Origin: Apodospora peruviana
Lineage: Eukaryota; Ascomycota; Sordariomycetes; Sordariales; Lasiosphaeriaceae
DNA length: 64,000 bases
Assembly (NCBI GenBank): GCA_033439685.1
Contig: JAUEDM010000002.1
Location: 2,046,001-2,110,000, forward strand
Direction of reading: 5' to 3'
The notes below the pieces were generated by a model. The model was not told the origin of the DNA and searched no databases. It saw only the letters and a program-made list of their open reading frames with translations. Below are positions 11,309 through 22,498 of this stretch, piece after piece (position 1 is the stretch's first letter; each line of letters begins with the position of its first letter). Made by a program: the position numbers and the translations under genes.

Positions 11309-12574
11309 AAAGGAGCTTCTCCCACCGCAGCGAGGCCGTCTGAACGATCATATTACTATCCAGGACGTTTCTATACGTTTCTGATTCCCTTGCGAGAAAT
11401 ATCTCCACGGACGATACCCTCCCTTGTCATCATTCGGGATGTCGGGGTTGTTGGCCAATCCGGAAACTAAGGCCACCAAGGAACATCACAAGTCAATATC
11501 TAGGCTCGAGATTGCTCATCTCCACTTCGAAGTTCGAGAGAAGTGAGGTCTCCCGTTGAACCGATTCGAATTGGAGAGGCAGTAACCTGTAAGGGTCTTC
11601 GTAACCGTGAACTACTCATACCTAACTCAGCTGAGAATTCCCGGTGAGACTCGTCAGCTGGGTCTGCGGGCGACGGACGAAAAATCTGCTGGTTAACCGC
11701 ATGCATCGACATGGAGTCGTGGGGCTTCGAGATTGAACCACAGACATCTGTGGATGCCCGCCGACCACTGGCAGTCCCTCTCCTGTGCGCATATGCCGCT
11801 GCCTCGTCGTCGTCACCCAAACACCCCTCCGACGCAAAACACGAAACAGCCCCCAATTGGTTACTCTCGTTGGGAAGAGAAATCACGGCACGCACGGTTG
11901 TGGTCTGCCAATGCCCCCACCACCCAAGCCGATTTGCACTGGAAATTTCCCCGTGGATGAGAGCTTCCCCAACTACGTCACCGCCAATGAGAGCCTGCAG
12001 GGGCAGCAAAACAACCCAAAACAGGTTGCAAGGCTGTATGTTATTCGTCAACCTCAGTTCCCACCTGACTTCACCATCAAAAGCCGGTTGCGACGGCTGT
12101 TGAGAGGTCCTAATGAACCCCATTTTTACTCTTGTATTACCCGGCCAAGCCACAGGAGCAGGGCACAGAAAAATAACGAATTGGCTGGAGACATGTCATA
12201 TGAGATCTGGGGGATCGTGGAACTGGGGACCAGGGCCTTGGCAGGACGCTTGGGCCAATGGTTGGGGGCCTGGCACGGCAACTGGTGATGACGTCGTCAT
12301 CAGCTTTTTAGCCCAACGCCGCTGTTCATGCCCGTGAGGAAAGCACACCCATGAGGGAAACAAGCCTGTTTTTCTACTGGCTGGGAGTTGCTGCAACCAT
12401 GTGATGAAACGGACGAGTGCAAGGGAAGCAGTGCCCTTACATATATACCCTCGTCCTCTTCTCCCATCCCGTCTGCCTCTTATCTTCAGCCACACGACTG
12501 TCATCTGAGAGCAACCTCCTTCCTCCGCTGTAACACAAACACGTAGACTTATACACCACGACTGAAGAGTCAAG
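11309..12574. other. Intergenic stretch upstream of the PalI/Sur7-like gene
   Basis: A 217-codon minus-strand frame (11500-12153) is open but lacks domains, codon bias or splice support, and overlaps two plus-strand frames of similar length. No gene is called. The bases after about 12400 (pyrimidine-rich, with a short ATATATA) look like the promoter and leader of the next gene. Confidence 0.5.
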
Positions 12575-13370
12575 ATGGCACGGACCGGCTTCTTCCACCA
12601 CCTTGGCACCTTTTTTCTGCTCTCGGCCACGGTCCTGTTGATCGTAACGTGCATCTCGGCGCCCGTTGTCCACAACATTTCCCTCCTCAAGGTCGAGTTC
12701 GGCGACCGCTCAAGTTATCGCTATGATGCCGACCGGACCTGGGTTGCCTTTGGCACGTTTGGATACTGCGAAAACCACAGCAACGCAGGGTACGTCGATG
12801 TTTCTCAGCCTATTCTAGACTACCAATAGAAGCAAATGCTGACAAGTGTTGTCGAATAGCGACGAGTGCACTTCATCTCAGCTGGGTTACTCTCCCCAAG
12901 ACGCAGTCCGCGGCGTTGACGGCAAGGGCTTCGAATCAAACGACGCGGCTAAGACGGTGCGCTCGCTGACCAAGGCCATGGTGTTGCACCCCATTGCCTG
13001 CGGCCTCAACTTCATCGCGTTCATGCTCGCCCTGGGCGCGGGCATGGTCGGCTCGCTGCTTGCCAGTCTGGTGGCGATGCTCGCATTCCTGACGACCGTG
13101 GTCATCATGATTATCGACTTTGTCATGTTCAGCATTGTGCGGGCCAACATCAACGACAACCGGCCCGACGGCAGCATCCACGCCGAGTACGGCGCCGCGG
13201 CGTGGACTACTTTGGTCTCAGCCATCTGCTCACTTCTCGGCACGATTATTGTCTTCCTGACGTGCTGCTCGGGCAGGATGCACCGCCGCCGCGAGTCGCG
13301 GGGTATCAAGACGGATTATGGTGAGCCTATGCCGGCGACGACCACCAGGCGGGGAAGGAGATGGTTTTAA
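12575..13370 (+). CDS. PalI/Sur7-family tetraspan membrane protein
   Basis: Exons 12575-12789 and 12860-13370, joined at a GTACGT donor and AATAG acceptor with the phase preserved, giving 241 residues. There are four membrane segments: one at residues 9-31 and three in the second exon (beginning LHPIACGLNFIAF, LLASLVAMLAFLTTVV and TTLVSAICSLLGTII). The first extracellular loop has the GTFGYC motif and a second Cys (DECTSSQLGYSP), the signature of SUR7/PalI (Pfam PF06687). Members act at eisosomes and the plasma membrane or in ambient pH sensing (PalI/Rim9). The cytosolic tail is short and basic, unlike the long tail of true PalI, so a Sur7-like role is as likely. Family firm; exact role open. 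Confidence 0.85.
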
Positions 13371-14069
13371 ATAAGTGGCTGCTGTCTGCCCAGCTTACTT
13401 TTGTTAAACCTTTGTTGTGTTGTGCCTTGAGTCGCGGAATTTGGGGAGGACTGGTGTGATGTTGATGACCTCCCTTGTGACTTGTTGAGCTCCCCCTATC
13501 TACCTGTTCCTTTACTATCTAATTTATACCTTAATGTATCAAAATCAAGAGATGCAACCACAGAGCCAGAGATGGATGATACCATGGAAGATCACATGTA
13601 CATTTTGCTCCTGTCTATCAGTTATCTGCCTATCTAGTATCATATAACTATTTATACTGTATCCAGTCTCTTCCAGGTTGTCTTGCAGTCGTTCAGCTCT
13701 CAGTCGTAGTCACGTACACTTTCTAGTTTGTAGGACTAATTCGATTGTCGTCGCTCACTTGATAACCAGTAAGACATGTGGATTAGATTGCAAAGGTAGG
13801 TATTGTTGCTAACGGCCGCCTATGTTTTCCGAGGGGACTAAAGTCATTTAGGTATCAGGCTGCAGGGTCAACAGCCTCGTGGGGTTGTGGGCGGGGCGAG
13901 ACACGGCAGGCATCCCCCACCTCACTCATCAACAACTGGCCTGGCCTCCACTTGACCCTTTGATCTCACTAATACCCTCACCTAACAACTTGAACATCTC
14001 TTTCCTTCCGTTTTCTTGATGGACGTATTTTAGCAATAATATTTCTTTCTTCCAAAAATAGCGTTAGGT
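13371..14069. other. Intergenic between two plus-strand genes
   Basis: No gene seen. The first part is the presumed 3' end of the tetraspan gene, and the pyrimidine-rich last 100 bases are the presumed leader of the transporter gene. Confidence 0.5.
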
Positions 14070-15591
14070 ATGGTCCTCGACCAGCTCGCAGCCCGGCTGC
14101 GCCGGGTCAACCGGTACAACCTCCAAACCCTCCGGCGCTCGCCGGCGGCCGAGATCTCGGGCGCTCTTGGGGATCTGGGAACCCTCCTCCCGGTCATGAT
14201 CGCCCTCGCGGTCCAGGGCTCAATTAATTTGTCTTCAACATTAGTCTTGTCAGGAATATTCAACATGGCGACGGGCGCCGCGTTCGGCGTTCCCTTGCCC
14301 GTGCAGCCCATGAAGGTACCTCACTCTCAACCCACTCAAATTCGTTGCATAGATCTAATACGATATGTTTTGTTGGTCCGGGCAGGCCATAGCAGCAGCG
14401 TCCATCGCGCGAAAGTCGTCACTCAGCGAAACCGTTGCAGCCGGGAGCTGGGTCGGCGCTGTGGTTTTGGTCTTGAGCATCACGGGTCTGCTCCGCGCGC
14501 TGACGCGGTGCGTTCCTGTTCCCGTGGTCAAGGGCATCCAGCTCGGCGCTGGTCTCAGGCTGATCATTTCTGCGGGTTCGTCGCTCATTCTTCCGCTCGG
14601 GTGGTGGACGACTCCGACTGTGCTCGATAATCGGCTGTGGGCTTTGGGAGCGTTTTTGGCTTTGCTGGGACTCGGCGGTACGACTGACTCCCAGAAAAGA
14701 AGTGGAGGAAAGATATTCCCTTATGCACTGGTTACCTTTTTGATTGGGCTCTGCTTTGCATTGGTTACTATGGACAACAAGAATGTTGGTGGGTTGTGGC
14801 GGTGGTCCATCACTACCCCTTCTTTCCTGTCAACAGAAGCAATGGGCATGGCCCTCGCCCAACTACCCCTGACAACCCTAAACTCTGTAATCGCCGCCTC
14901 CGCCCTCGCGATTGACCTCTTCCCTCCACCTTCCCTTCCTCCTCCTTCTCTGTCAACTGATGACGCCTGCCCAATCACACCGTCGACAACCGCCCTCGGC
15001 ATCTCCGTTGCGGCCATGAACCTCGTCGGCTGCTGGTTCGGCGCCATGCCCGTCTGTCACGGGTCAGGCGGCCTGGCCGCGCAGCACCGCTTCGGCGCCC
15101 GCAGCGGCGCCTCCATCGTCCTTCTTGGTGGTGCCAAGGTCTTCCTTGGCTTTTTGTCTGGCACTCTGCCGCTGATAGACCTGCTGGCGACATTCCCGCG
15201 CAGCTTGTTAGGGGTAATGGTTGCCGCGGCGGGGCTGGAGCTCGCCCGTGTTGGCGCGAGCCTGAATCATGGCGCACAGGACCTGTGGGAGGAGGTGGTC
15301 ACTACTACATCAGAAGAAAATGACAGTAGTGATGGGAATACTGCAGGAGCGGGGACGAAGCTCCGACGGCAGCATCGCGTGATATCGGACGTGGAACGGG
15401 ATGAACGGTGGACCGTGATGCTGACGACTGCGGCGGGGATCTTGGCCTTTCGGAATGACTCCGTCGGTTTCGTTGCCGGCTTGTTGTGTTTTGCTGCCTA
15501 TAGGTTTGCCGAGTATATGGATGGGAGGAGGCAGTGGCGGTGGCAAAGTCAGACGGAGGAGAGTCCGCTGTTGGAGTCGAGGGGTTGTTGA
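14070..15591 (+). CDS. MOT1-type molybdate transporter
   Basis: Exons 14070-14315 and 14386-15591 (donor AAG|GTACCT, acceptor GGCAG), 483 residues. The N-terminal block EISGALGDLGTLLPV, the VPLPVQPMKAIAAA motif made by the splice, and a second VPVPVVKGIQLGAGL block are the signatures of the MOT1 family, relatives of SulP anion transporters without a STAS domain. About ten membrane segments can be seen, with an extra hydrophilic loop (ENDSSDGNTAGAG) near residue 420. The family imports molybdate for molybdenum cofactor enzymes such as nitrate reductase, at the plasma or vacuolar membrane. Substrate is assigned by family only. Confidence 0.88.
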
Positions 15592-15773
15592 ATGTAGTAT
15601 TATATATTGCAGCAAGTGTATCTCTGAAGCACCTTTCAATGTCGATAAATGTTATTACAGCTGTAAAAATTGATTTTAATTTTTCTTGTATTCATCCCCA
15701 ATTTTCCATCAAAACGACATAAAGGGGTATAACTAGACTAGCGGGTGTCTTTTTTCTTGTTATTTCTGTTTGT

Positions 15774-17039
15774 TCAAACCACACTCCCCGGCGCAATGGG
15801 CGGCCGTTTACGATAATCCCCCACCTTCTGTATAAACGACCTGCGATTCTCGTTCCCACCATTGCTACTACCCAAATCGCTATTACTGCTGCTGAGCGTC
15901 AGGCTCTCGTGGTCATCCTTGACCTTATCGAGCAACCAAAAGTTGTACAGTGCAAACAGGAGCGCCGCGCAGCCCAGCACCGACCCTTCCACAGTAATGG
16001 ACACAATCGCCTGCGTCCGCCACTCGCCCTTCTGCTGCGAGTAGACGTTCGTGATGGTCGAGATCACACCCGCAAGACCGTTCAGCATCAAAGGCATGTA
16101 CAGCTTGTTGAGCAGCCAGACGTAATTCTTGCGCCAGCGCCAGCCCAGCCAGATGGCGCCCGTCGTGCCGATGCCCATGCAGACGAAGCCGACGGCTGTC
16201 ACGGAGGTGTTGGCCACCGAGCTGAGGAGGGCGTTGGCCGCTGGGCTGCCCGGGATGATCTCGCCCTGCGTCTTGGCCTCGAGCTTTTTGAGGGAGGTAA
16301 AAGAGCCGGGGATGACGACGAAGCCGGCTAGCAAGATCCAGGTGAAGCACGATACCAGGATGTTGTCCAACTGCGGGATCTTGTCCAGCGAGAGGAGCAT
16401 GTTCATGTACTGTGTTTGTGCACCGTTGGTGGGAGCCAGCGGCCGGCGTGGTTGATATGCGTATCCCGAGTTCTTGCGGCTCTTGATGGTCAAGCCCGAG
16501 TCTGTCCGTGACTGATTATTGTTGGACGTCTCAAATGACGAGCCTGCCCGCGATGGGGGCTTCGGTGGGCGGCTGCTGCTGCTGCCTTGGTCGTTACTGG
16601 ATCGCATTGCTGTGTCGTTGCTGGATCTGCTACCTTTTCGTGACGCGGGTGGAGAATATGATGGCCGGCTGCTCCCAGTATACTGCTGGGCTGGAGGGCT
16701 TCGTAATGATGGGACTGAACGCGCAGTCCTTGGTGACTGAGTATCCATGTCTGAAGAGGACCACTGACGAGCTGCTCGGGGAGTAGTTTGGTAACGGTCA
16801 GGCCTGCGCGGGTCAACTACGGGCGATTGCTCGTCGTCTGTATAGTCCACGTTGTTGTTCCTGGTGGGCCAAGGGGACTTTGGTGCTGGTGGGTGACTCT
16901 TGTCTCTTCTGTCGGCTCTGGGGTCGGACGTGTTGATCGTGACACTGCGCTGCCGGCGGTTGGTGTTGCGTGGCGGTGAGTCTGGGTTGTAAGTTGAGTG
17001 TGATAATACTATTGGGATGTCGGACGAGTGACCATCCAT
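15774..17039 (-). CDS. Four-pass membrane protein with a disordered N-terminus, function unknown
   Basis: A single frame of 421 residues from the ATG at 17039. Residues 1-215 are hydrophilic and Ser/Pro/Arg-rich, with many SP and SR sites, so probably a phosphorylated cytosolic tail. Four hydrophobic segments follow at about 228-249, 275-300, 313-335 and 346-371 (for example FTWILLAGFVVIPGSF and GFVCMGIGTTGAIWLGW), preceded by YMNMLLSLDKIPQLDNIL. A short Ser/Asn-rich C-terminal tail follows. The layout matches an unnamed membrane protein that I recall as widespread in Pezizomycotina; I know of no function. It is convergent with the MOT1-like gene, 182 bases away. Confidence 0.8.
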   Translation of the reverse strand: MDGHSSDIPIVLSHSTYNPDSPPRNTNRRQRSVTINTSDPRADRRDKSHPPAPKSPWPTRNNNVDYTDDEQSPVVDPRRPDRYQTTPRAARQWSSSDMDTQSPRTARSVPSLRSPPAQQYTGSSRPSYSPPASRKGSRSSNDTAMRSSNDQGSSSSRPPKPPSRAGSSFETSNNNQSRTDSGLTIKSRKNSGYAYQPRRPLAPTNGAQTQYMNMLLSLDKIPQLDNILVSCFTWILLAGFVVIPGSFTSLKKLEAKTQGEIIPGSPAANALLSSVANTSVTAVGFVCMGIGTTGAIWLGWRWRKNYVWLLNKLYMPLMLNGLAGVISTITNVYSQQKGEWRTQAIVSITVEGSVLGCAALLFALYNFWLLDKVKDDHESLTLSSSNSDLGSSNGGNENRRSFIQKVGDYRKRPPIAPGSVV

Positions 17040-18427
17040 TGTAATGAAGTGGTAGTCAAGCTCTCAAGATGGAGATTTGGCGAGCGCAAGGCATGGGTAT
17101 TGGTTATGGTGAGAGAACAGGACAAGCAATGAGCAGTTTATCCCCGGGGGAAGGAATGAGGAGGCGGCTAGGCGATCGAGGGGGGAGAATATAACACATA
17201 TGAAATGTGTCAACTTCCTGGTGTGGATGGCACGGAACAGGGCATCATTGTATGATGTGTGCCGGACCCGGCCTCACAGGCCGACTGGGTTGCTGGGTCA
17301 GAAACAAGCCCCCCGGGTCTCGACGGATGGTTTGCGCGAAGAGATGAATAAGGGCAATGCCGCCTAGGAAATAAGTACGGGAAGAGGGCCGGGGCCGGAA
17401 CAGCCTGACGGGAGGAAGTCATCCTGAGCCAACAATAGAAATCTGCCATGATCAAGTCCGTTGTCAATCCGGACGGCCGCGACCCAGTTGGCCATATGGG
17501 CCGGGTCCGAAACGTGAACTCGGCCAGGCTCGGGGGCGGCACAGCACACGGCGCTGAGTCTCGCTGAGTCTTGCTGAGACTCTCGCTTGTGCCATAAGTA
17601 CCTGGTGAAACCGCACTCGATCACCCTTGCAGAGCCGGCAGTTGAAGTTAGTCAGGAAAAGCATTCATAAAGCATCCAAGAAAAGCTGTTGTTGCATGTG
17701 TAATCTGTAAGGTAAGACGAGCAGCAGTGACCAAGATTCCAGATTGTACGGGTGCCAGCATCGCCGAGCAGGAATCTCACACAAGAGGTCGTCTGATGGT
17801 CTGGATGCTGTTAGGGAATCGGGGAGCTTTTGGTTCGGCTGACGGGAACTGTAAAAGTTTGGATTAAACTGCTTGATGATGGTATCCATGAAATCTTGAT
17901 GGTACCAATGTACGGATTATTATGTGTGGATTACACTCCTAAAGAGCTGTAAACCTCCACTTCACAGGTGATGGTCATGATGATGAATTGTGTAGGCACT
18001 CGCCATGGCGCTGTCTCCCGACTTTCGAAAACACGGGATTTATACTCTTGTGGTCCGTAGTCTGTTGAGGGTTATTAAGGTACGGCCTTGGTTGGATCGT
18101 CGAACTTGCAAGGCTGGACCGACACTTGGGGACATAGCGGAGCTTTGCGGGGGGTAGTGGGGCGATTCCAACCAATAGCCGGGCATGAGCGCAAGTGGCA
18201 GAACTCAAAATTTTGGATCCACCTTGTTCGTCCGTCAGGTCGTCGCATTCTGACCCGATTCGATTGACCGCCCTCGTCGCCTGCTGCCCGTAGCCAGCCG
18301 CCTGGACTGGACTGGATCGCGATCTCCCCAGGTTGTCCAAGGAAAAAGCTGCAGAACAACCATTGCTCCCCACGCCTTGCCCGGGCTGCCACCTCTTGAC
18401 GAAGGAGCATGTACGCAGCAGCAAGCG
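17040..18427. other. Divergent intergenic region and leader of the forkhead gene
   Basis: No gene is supported. It lies between a minus-strand and a plus-strand gene and so must hold two promoters. An upstream ATG at 18409 opens a 59-codon frame ending at 18588 that overlaps the start of the forkhead gene out of frame. Confidence 0.5.
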
Positions 18428-18588
18428 ATGAGTTCGTCCGCAAACGCTTTTGCGCTCCCTTCCGAGCTGGAGGGCGGCGGCGCCGGGTCCCTACCTCAAT
18501 CACCGGCGCCGCCTGCCATTTCACCTTTGACCGATCCCGCCGACCCTGGGAATCGCGAACCGTCGGTCAATGTCAGCCTCGATCATGA
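18409..18588 (+). promoter_or_regulatory. Overlapping upstream ORF at the forkhead start
   Basis: The ATG at 18409 opens 59 codons in another frame and ends with TGA at 18586-18588, beyond the main start at 18428. Ribosomes starting here could not reinitiate at the main ATG without leaky scanning. It may reduce translation, or the transcript may start further downstream. Confidence 0.35.
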
Positions 18589-21500
18589 CCAGGACGTCGA
18601 GATGGAGATGGGATATGCTCCTGCTCTTTCTGCCCTTCAACTGCAGCAGTCTACCAATTCCGCCACGAATGTCGCTGCCAATGCCACTGCTGGCGCCTAC
18701 ATGACCGAGGGCTACGATCACCTCATGGCGGATGGACTTCCATACTCGGGAGATCTGGCGGGTCTCGAACCCGACCGCTATGATCTTCAGCACCATCAAA
18801 CCACGACAGAGATTCTCAGGTCTATCGCGCAGACACTCTTGAACCACCAGCAACAGCAGGTTCCCCCTCCTTCCACCGTCCGTCCATCGCAGGTCTCCCT
18901 ATCCCTTGCACAGTCGCTGCAGAACACCAGCGGGAATCTCGCGCAAGCAGCCAATCCTAACCACACCGGAGAAATGCCTGTTGATTCACTCGAGTCGTTT
19001 GCCCGCATCGAATTCCAGGACAGTGTGTTCCAGATGACCACCTTCGCTGTCATCATCGGACGGGATCAGCGCGCGCTGCAACAGGCTAGAAGGGACGAGC
19101 ACCGACAAAAAGCATATGAGAAGAGGGTGTTTGAGAATCAAGCATTGGGACTCCCGCCCCCGTCACCACCGTCTCAGGAGCCCAGGAAGTTCAGCAAGTC
19201 ATATGTCAGCGAGGAGGGTGGAATGCTGGGCCCAGAATCGGACGGAGACGAGAATCCCCGACCATCAAAGCGGAGGAAAACAGGCAACTACGACGACTCT
19301 GCCTCCGCCAACTCTCAGCAACAGGGAGCTGCCGCTGTCGAAGAGACCAGAGAGGAAAACCAAGACTTGATTAGCAACAGACAGTATGTGTCGCATACCC
19401 CAGGCGCAGCAGCGGTTAATCTCGATGCCCTTCGACCCGATCCTAAGGATGTCCCCTTTATTGGGATTCACTCTCCGGGGCCAGATATTGCGAGTAAGAC
19501 CAAAGGAATCTCGAGACAGCACCTAAAAATAGAGTTCAACCATAAAAGGGGAGTTTTTGAGGCCTTTCCCTTGCACAAGAACGGCTTCTTCTGTGAAGAT
19601 ATCCTTTACAAGGACGATCCAGTAGTCTTGAAGTGTGGCGACAACCTTCAGATCAAGGATGTTAGATTCACCTTTATCATCAACGGTGTTCCGGAAGGTA
19701 GCACAGGTGCCGAATTGTTTTTCCACGATGACGAGGTTTCTACCAGAAAATACTCCGAGGGCGGCAAAGAAATGAGCTTCGAGTTCGAGAGCTCACGTGA
19801 CGCAGACAAACGCAGCACCAGTGTAGAGGATGGCCAAGTTGACGCAATCAAGGAAGACAGTGAGAGCGAGGTCTCCGATGCTGGCGAGGAAGATGCCGAT
19901 CGGGAAGAAGAAGACGACAACGAGGTCATGGATACAATTGAGAACGATCCTGAGGAACCACAACAACATGAGAATGAGCGGCACCATAACCAAGCCGAGA
20001 CAGACCCTGGCGCGCTGCCTGATCTGCTCAACTTTCCGCCGAAGAAACGGGGCCCCGGTAGACCGCCAAAGAACGGCATCATGTCGAAGAGAGAAGAGAG
20101 GCTGCGCAAGAAAGCAGCAATGGAGCTTGCCAAGAAGAGCATGCCTCCGGCCCCCGCGGGTGAACCTCCTGTCAAAAGGAAGGTTGGCCGGCCACGGAAG
20201 CATCCTTTACCTGAAGAGGGCGGAGACAGGCCTGAGAAACGAAAGTACAAGCCCCGCAAGTCAAAGACTGGCGAGGAGGGCGCGGAAGGCTCTGATGCTG
20301 AGAAGGCTGTTAAAGAGAGGAGACGAGAGAAGCCCAAAACTCCGCCGCTCGAGCTCAGGAGAGAGGACTACACCGAGGAGCAGTTGCAGAAACCCAACAA
20401 GAACTACGGCGTCCTGATAGACGAGGTATTGACAGCAGCACCCGATGGGCTTACACTCAAACAGATCTACAAGAGGATCCAGATGAAATATCCCTTTTAT
20501 TACTTCACTGTCGACACGAAAGGGTGGGAAAGCAGTGTCCGACACAACCTTATCGGCAATGATGCTTTCAAAAAGTACGATGACGAACACGTCTGGCGCC
20601 GTGTGCCCGGCATCGACATTGACGCGGGTAAAAAGCGCAAGGCAGCTTCGCCGGATCACGCCGCGTCCTTACACAACTTTGGCCAGCAGCATTATCAGAC
20701 GCCAATGGCTCCCCAACCCACAATGTTTCATGGCGATCATGGTTCACAACAGGGCTTCCAGCCCCCGCACCCCAATGCTGGGCCCCAACGTCCTGTTTAT
20801 GCCAATCATGGGCAGGCAAACCCCGGCCAACATCTTCACCAGACGCAAAATCTCGCAACACCGACGGCACAAGTCGGCGTACCGGCCCAACCGTCTCTAC
20901 CACGTCCAGCCTATCCTTCTCATGCTCTCACACAAAAACTGCCAGCTGCGGGGGTGTCTGGGTACGGTGCCCCGGCAGCAGCTATTGCTCGTCCCTTGCA
21001 ACCTGACGGCACGGCAGCGACAGGGTACTCGTCGCCATACGCCTCGAAGCCTCCGCCGCCAAATGTGGCGCAATCTGGCGCAACACCACACAGTATGGCC
21101 CGTCAACTTTCTCAGCCTGTTGCTGCAGCAAGTCCGGCCAACGGTTTGCCGCGGGTCACCAGCCTATCTGCACGACCAAGTGCGCCGGGGGTAACTGGAT
21201 CGAGGCCACCACAAGCAGCTATCCCAGGCGGCAGCACACTTCCACTTGAACCAGCCGTCGACCCGGAGCTCGTCAAAAATGTGATCCAGTTCAAGAACCT
21301 AGTGACCCAGAACTTGGAGAAGCGGCCCGGGTGTACAGCGCCCAAGCTGGTGGCGATGTCGGCTATTAACCGCGGTCTTGGACTGTCGACGCAGAGTTTG
21401 GTGCCCGGTCAGGAGGCAACTGAGGATATTGTGCGTGGGGTCTTCACACAAAGCAATAAGTCGAAGGGCATTCACCCCGACCTGCTAAAGGAGCTGCTTA

Positions 21501-22498
21501 CGCTGAAATCCACCATCAGTAAGACGTTGGAAAAGGAGCTAGGAGCGCCCAAGTCAGAATGCTTGATGCTATCAGCTATAAATCGAGCCCTAGGGTTTGT
21601 TGATGAGAGTATAACGCGGCCGGGCACAGAAGCGGAGAAGCAGCAGTTTGAGAAGGCAGAGAATGTCCTCCTTAATGTGTTCAAAAAGAAGTTGCTCGCC
21701 CATCAGGAGTCAGTTGCAAAAGCAAAGGCAGCAGCGGCTGGAATTGCATCGGCAGCTCCAAGTCCGAATCCGTCCGCCCGCTCAACTATCGCCACAGTGA
21801 CTGGTCCTGCCCAGGCTCCGGCACAAGGCTCGACCCAGACTCCTACTCAATCTCCTGCTCAGGCTCATGCCCGCGCTCCGACCCAGCCTCCGGTTCAGGC
21901 TCCCGTTCGAGCCCCGACTGCAGCCCCGGCTCCAGTTCTAGCTTTGGCCCAAGCTCCTGCTCAAGTGTCGACTCCAGTCCAAGTCCCGGTCCAAGCTTCG
22001 GTCCAAGCTTCAACCCCGGTTCCACTCCAGGCGCAGGTTCAAACCTCAGCTCCAGCAGTTCAAGCTCCGGCTTCAGCCCCGACTCCGGCTTCCGGCCCAG
22101 CTCCAGCTGCAGTTCCTGCTCAAACCCCGGTTTCAGCGCCGGCTGCGTCTTCACCTCCTGCTCAAGTCCCACTTCCACTAGCAGCCCCCATAGTCAAAGC
22201 TCCTGAGGTCATTACTTCATCTACTGCCGCTCCCAGCCTGACTCAAGAGCCGGCGGGGATCACCACGCAGATACAGGACCAAACCAAAACCCTTTCTCCG
22301 TTAGCGACGGCATCTACTGCTGCAACTGGCACTAGTTCGTCTTCTACAGCAGCCCCCATTGCTGTTGCGGCTCCGGAACACACTCCTGGATCAATTTCTG
22401 CCGGCACTTCAGCCCCAATTGCCGCTGCAGCTCCCTCCCCTGCTCATGTGGCGGTTTCTGTCCCCGCTGAGGCTGGTCAGACGGCAGGTCGATCATGA
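18428..22498 (+). CDS. fhl1: FHA plus forkhead transcription factor, FHL1 type
   Basis: One exon of 1356 residues; start at the first in-frame ATG (18428). A split FHA domain covers about residues 188-420 (FAVIIGRD, then KGISRQHLKIEF, then GDNLQIKDVRFTFIING) with a disordered insertion. Two AT-hook-like cores (GRPPK about 543, GRPRK about 586) precede a forkhead domain at about 655-737 (PNKNYGVLIDEVL, LKQIYKRIQMKYPFYY, WESSVRHNL). FHA followed by forkhead in this order is typical of FHL1, which controls ribosomal protein genes in yeast and binds Ifh1 through FHA. After the forkhead come a Gln/Pro/Ala linker, two related modules of about 65 residues (945-1010 and 1017-1087) and a C-terminal run of degenerate Pro-Ala-Gln repeats to residue 1356. 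FKH1/2 orthology is less likely. Confidence 0.86.
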   Translation: MSSSANAFALPSELEGGGAGSLPQSPAPPAISPLTDPADPGNREPSVNVSLDHDQDVEMEMGYAPALSALQLQQSTNSATNVAANATAGAYMTEGYDHLMADGLPYSGDLAGLEPDRYDLQHHQTTTEILRSIAQTLLNHQQQQVPPPSTVRPSQVSLSLAQSLQNTSGNLAQAANPNHTGEMPVDSLESFARIEFQDSVFQMTTFAVIIGRDQRALQQARRDEHRQKAYEKRVFENQALGLPPPSPPSQEPRKFSKSYVSEEGGMLGPESDGDENPRPSKRRKTGNYDDSASANSQQQGAAAVEETREENQDLISNRQYVSHTPGAAAVNLDALRPDPKDVPFIGIHSPGPDIASKTKGISRQHLKIEFNHKRGVFEAFPLHKNGFFCEDILYKDDPVVLKCGDNLQIKDVRFTFIINGVPEGSTGAELFFHDDEVSTRKYSEGGKEMSFEFESSRDADKRSTSVEDGQVDAIKEDSESEVSDAGEEDADREEEDDNEVMDTIENDPEEPQQHENERHHNQAETDPGALPDLLNFPPKKRGPGRPPKNGIMSKREERLRKKAAMELAKKSMPPAPAGEPPVKRKVGRPRKHPLPEEGGDRPEKRKYKPRKSKTGEEGAEGSDAEKAVKERRREKPKTPPLELRREDYTEEQLQKPNKNYGVLIDEVLTAAPDGLTLKQIYKRIQMKYPFYYFTVDTKGWESSVRHNLIGNDAFKKYDDEHVWRRVPGIDIDAGKKRKAASPDHAASLHNFGQQHYQTPMAPQPTMFHGDHGSQQGFQPPHPNAGPQRPVYANHGQANPGQHLHQTQNLATPTAQVGVPAQPSLPRPAYPSHALTQKLPAAGVSGYGAPAAAIARPLQPDGTAATGYSSPYASKPPPPNVAQSGATPHSMARQLSQPVAAASPANGLPRVTSLSARPSAPGVTGSRPPQAAIPGGSTLPLEPAVDPELVKNVIQFKNLVTQNLEKRPGCTAPKLVAMSAINRGLGLSTQSLVPGQEATEDIVRGVFTQSNKSKGIHPDLLKELLTLKSTISKTLEKELGAPKSECLMLSAINRALGFVDESITRPGTEAEKQQFEKAENVLLNVFKKKLLAHQESVAKAKAAAAGIASAAPSPNPSARSTIATVTGPAQAPAQGSTQTPTQSPAQAHARAPTQPPVQAPVRAPTAAPAPVLALAQAPAQVSTPVQVPVQASVQASTPVPLQAQVQTSAPAVQAPASAPTPASGPAPAAVPAQTPVSAPAASSPPAQVPLPLAAPIVKAPEVITSSTAAPSLTQEPAGITTQIQDQTKTLSPLATASTAATGTSSSSTAAPIAVAAPEHTPGSISAGTSAPIAAAAPSPAHVAVSVPAEAGQTAGRS

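Noticed and set aside
11500..12153. 217-codon minus-strand frame
   Set aside because: No family match, and two similar-sized plus-strand frames overlap it.
21843..22178. 111-codon minus-strand frame of Leu/Glu/Pro repeats
   Set aside because: Complement of the Pro-Ala-Gln repeats of the forkhead gene.
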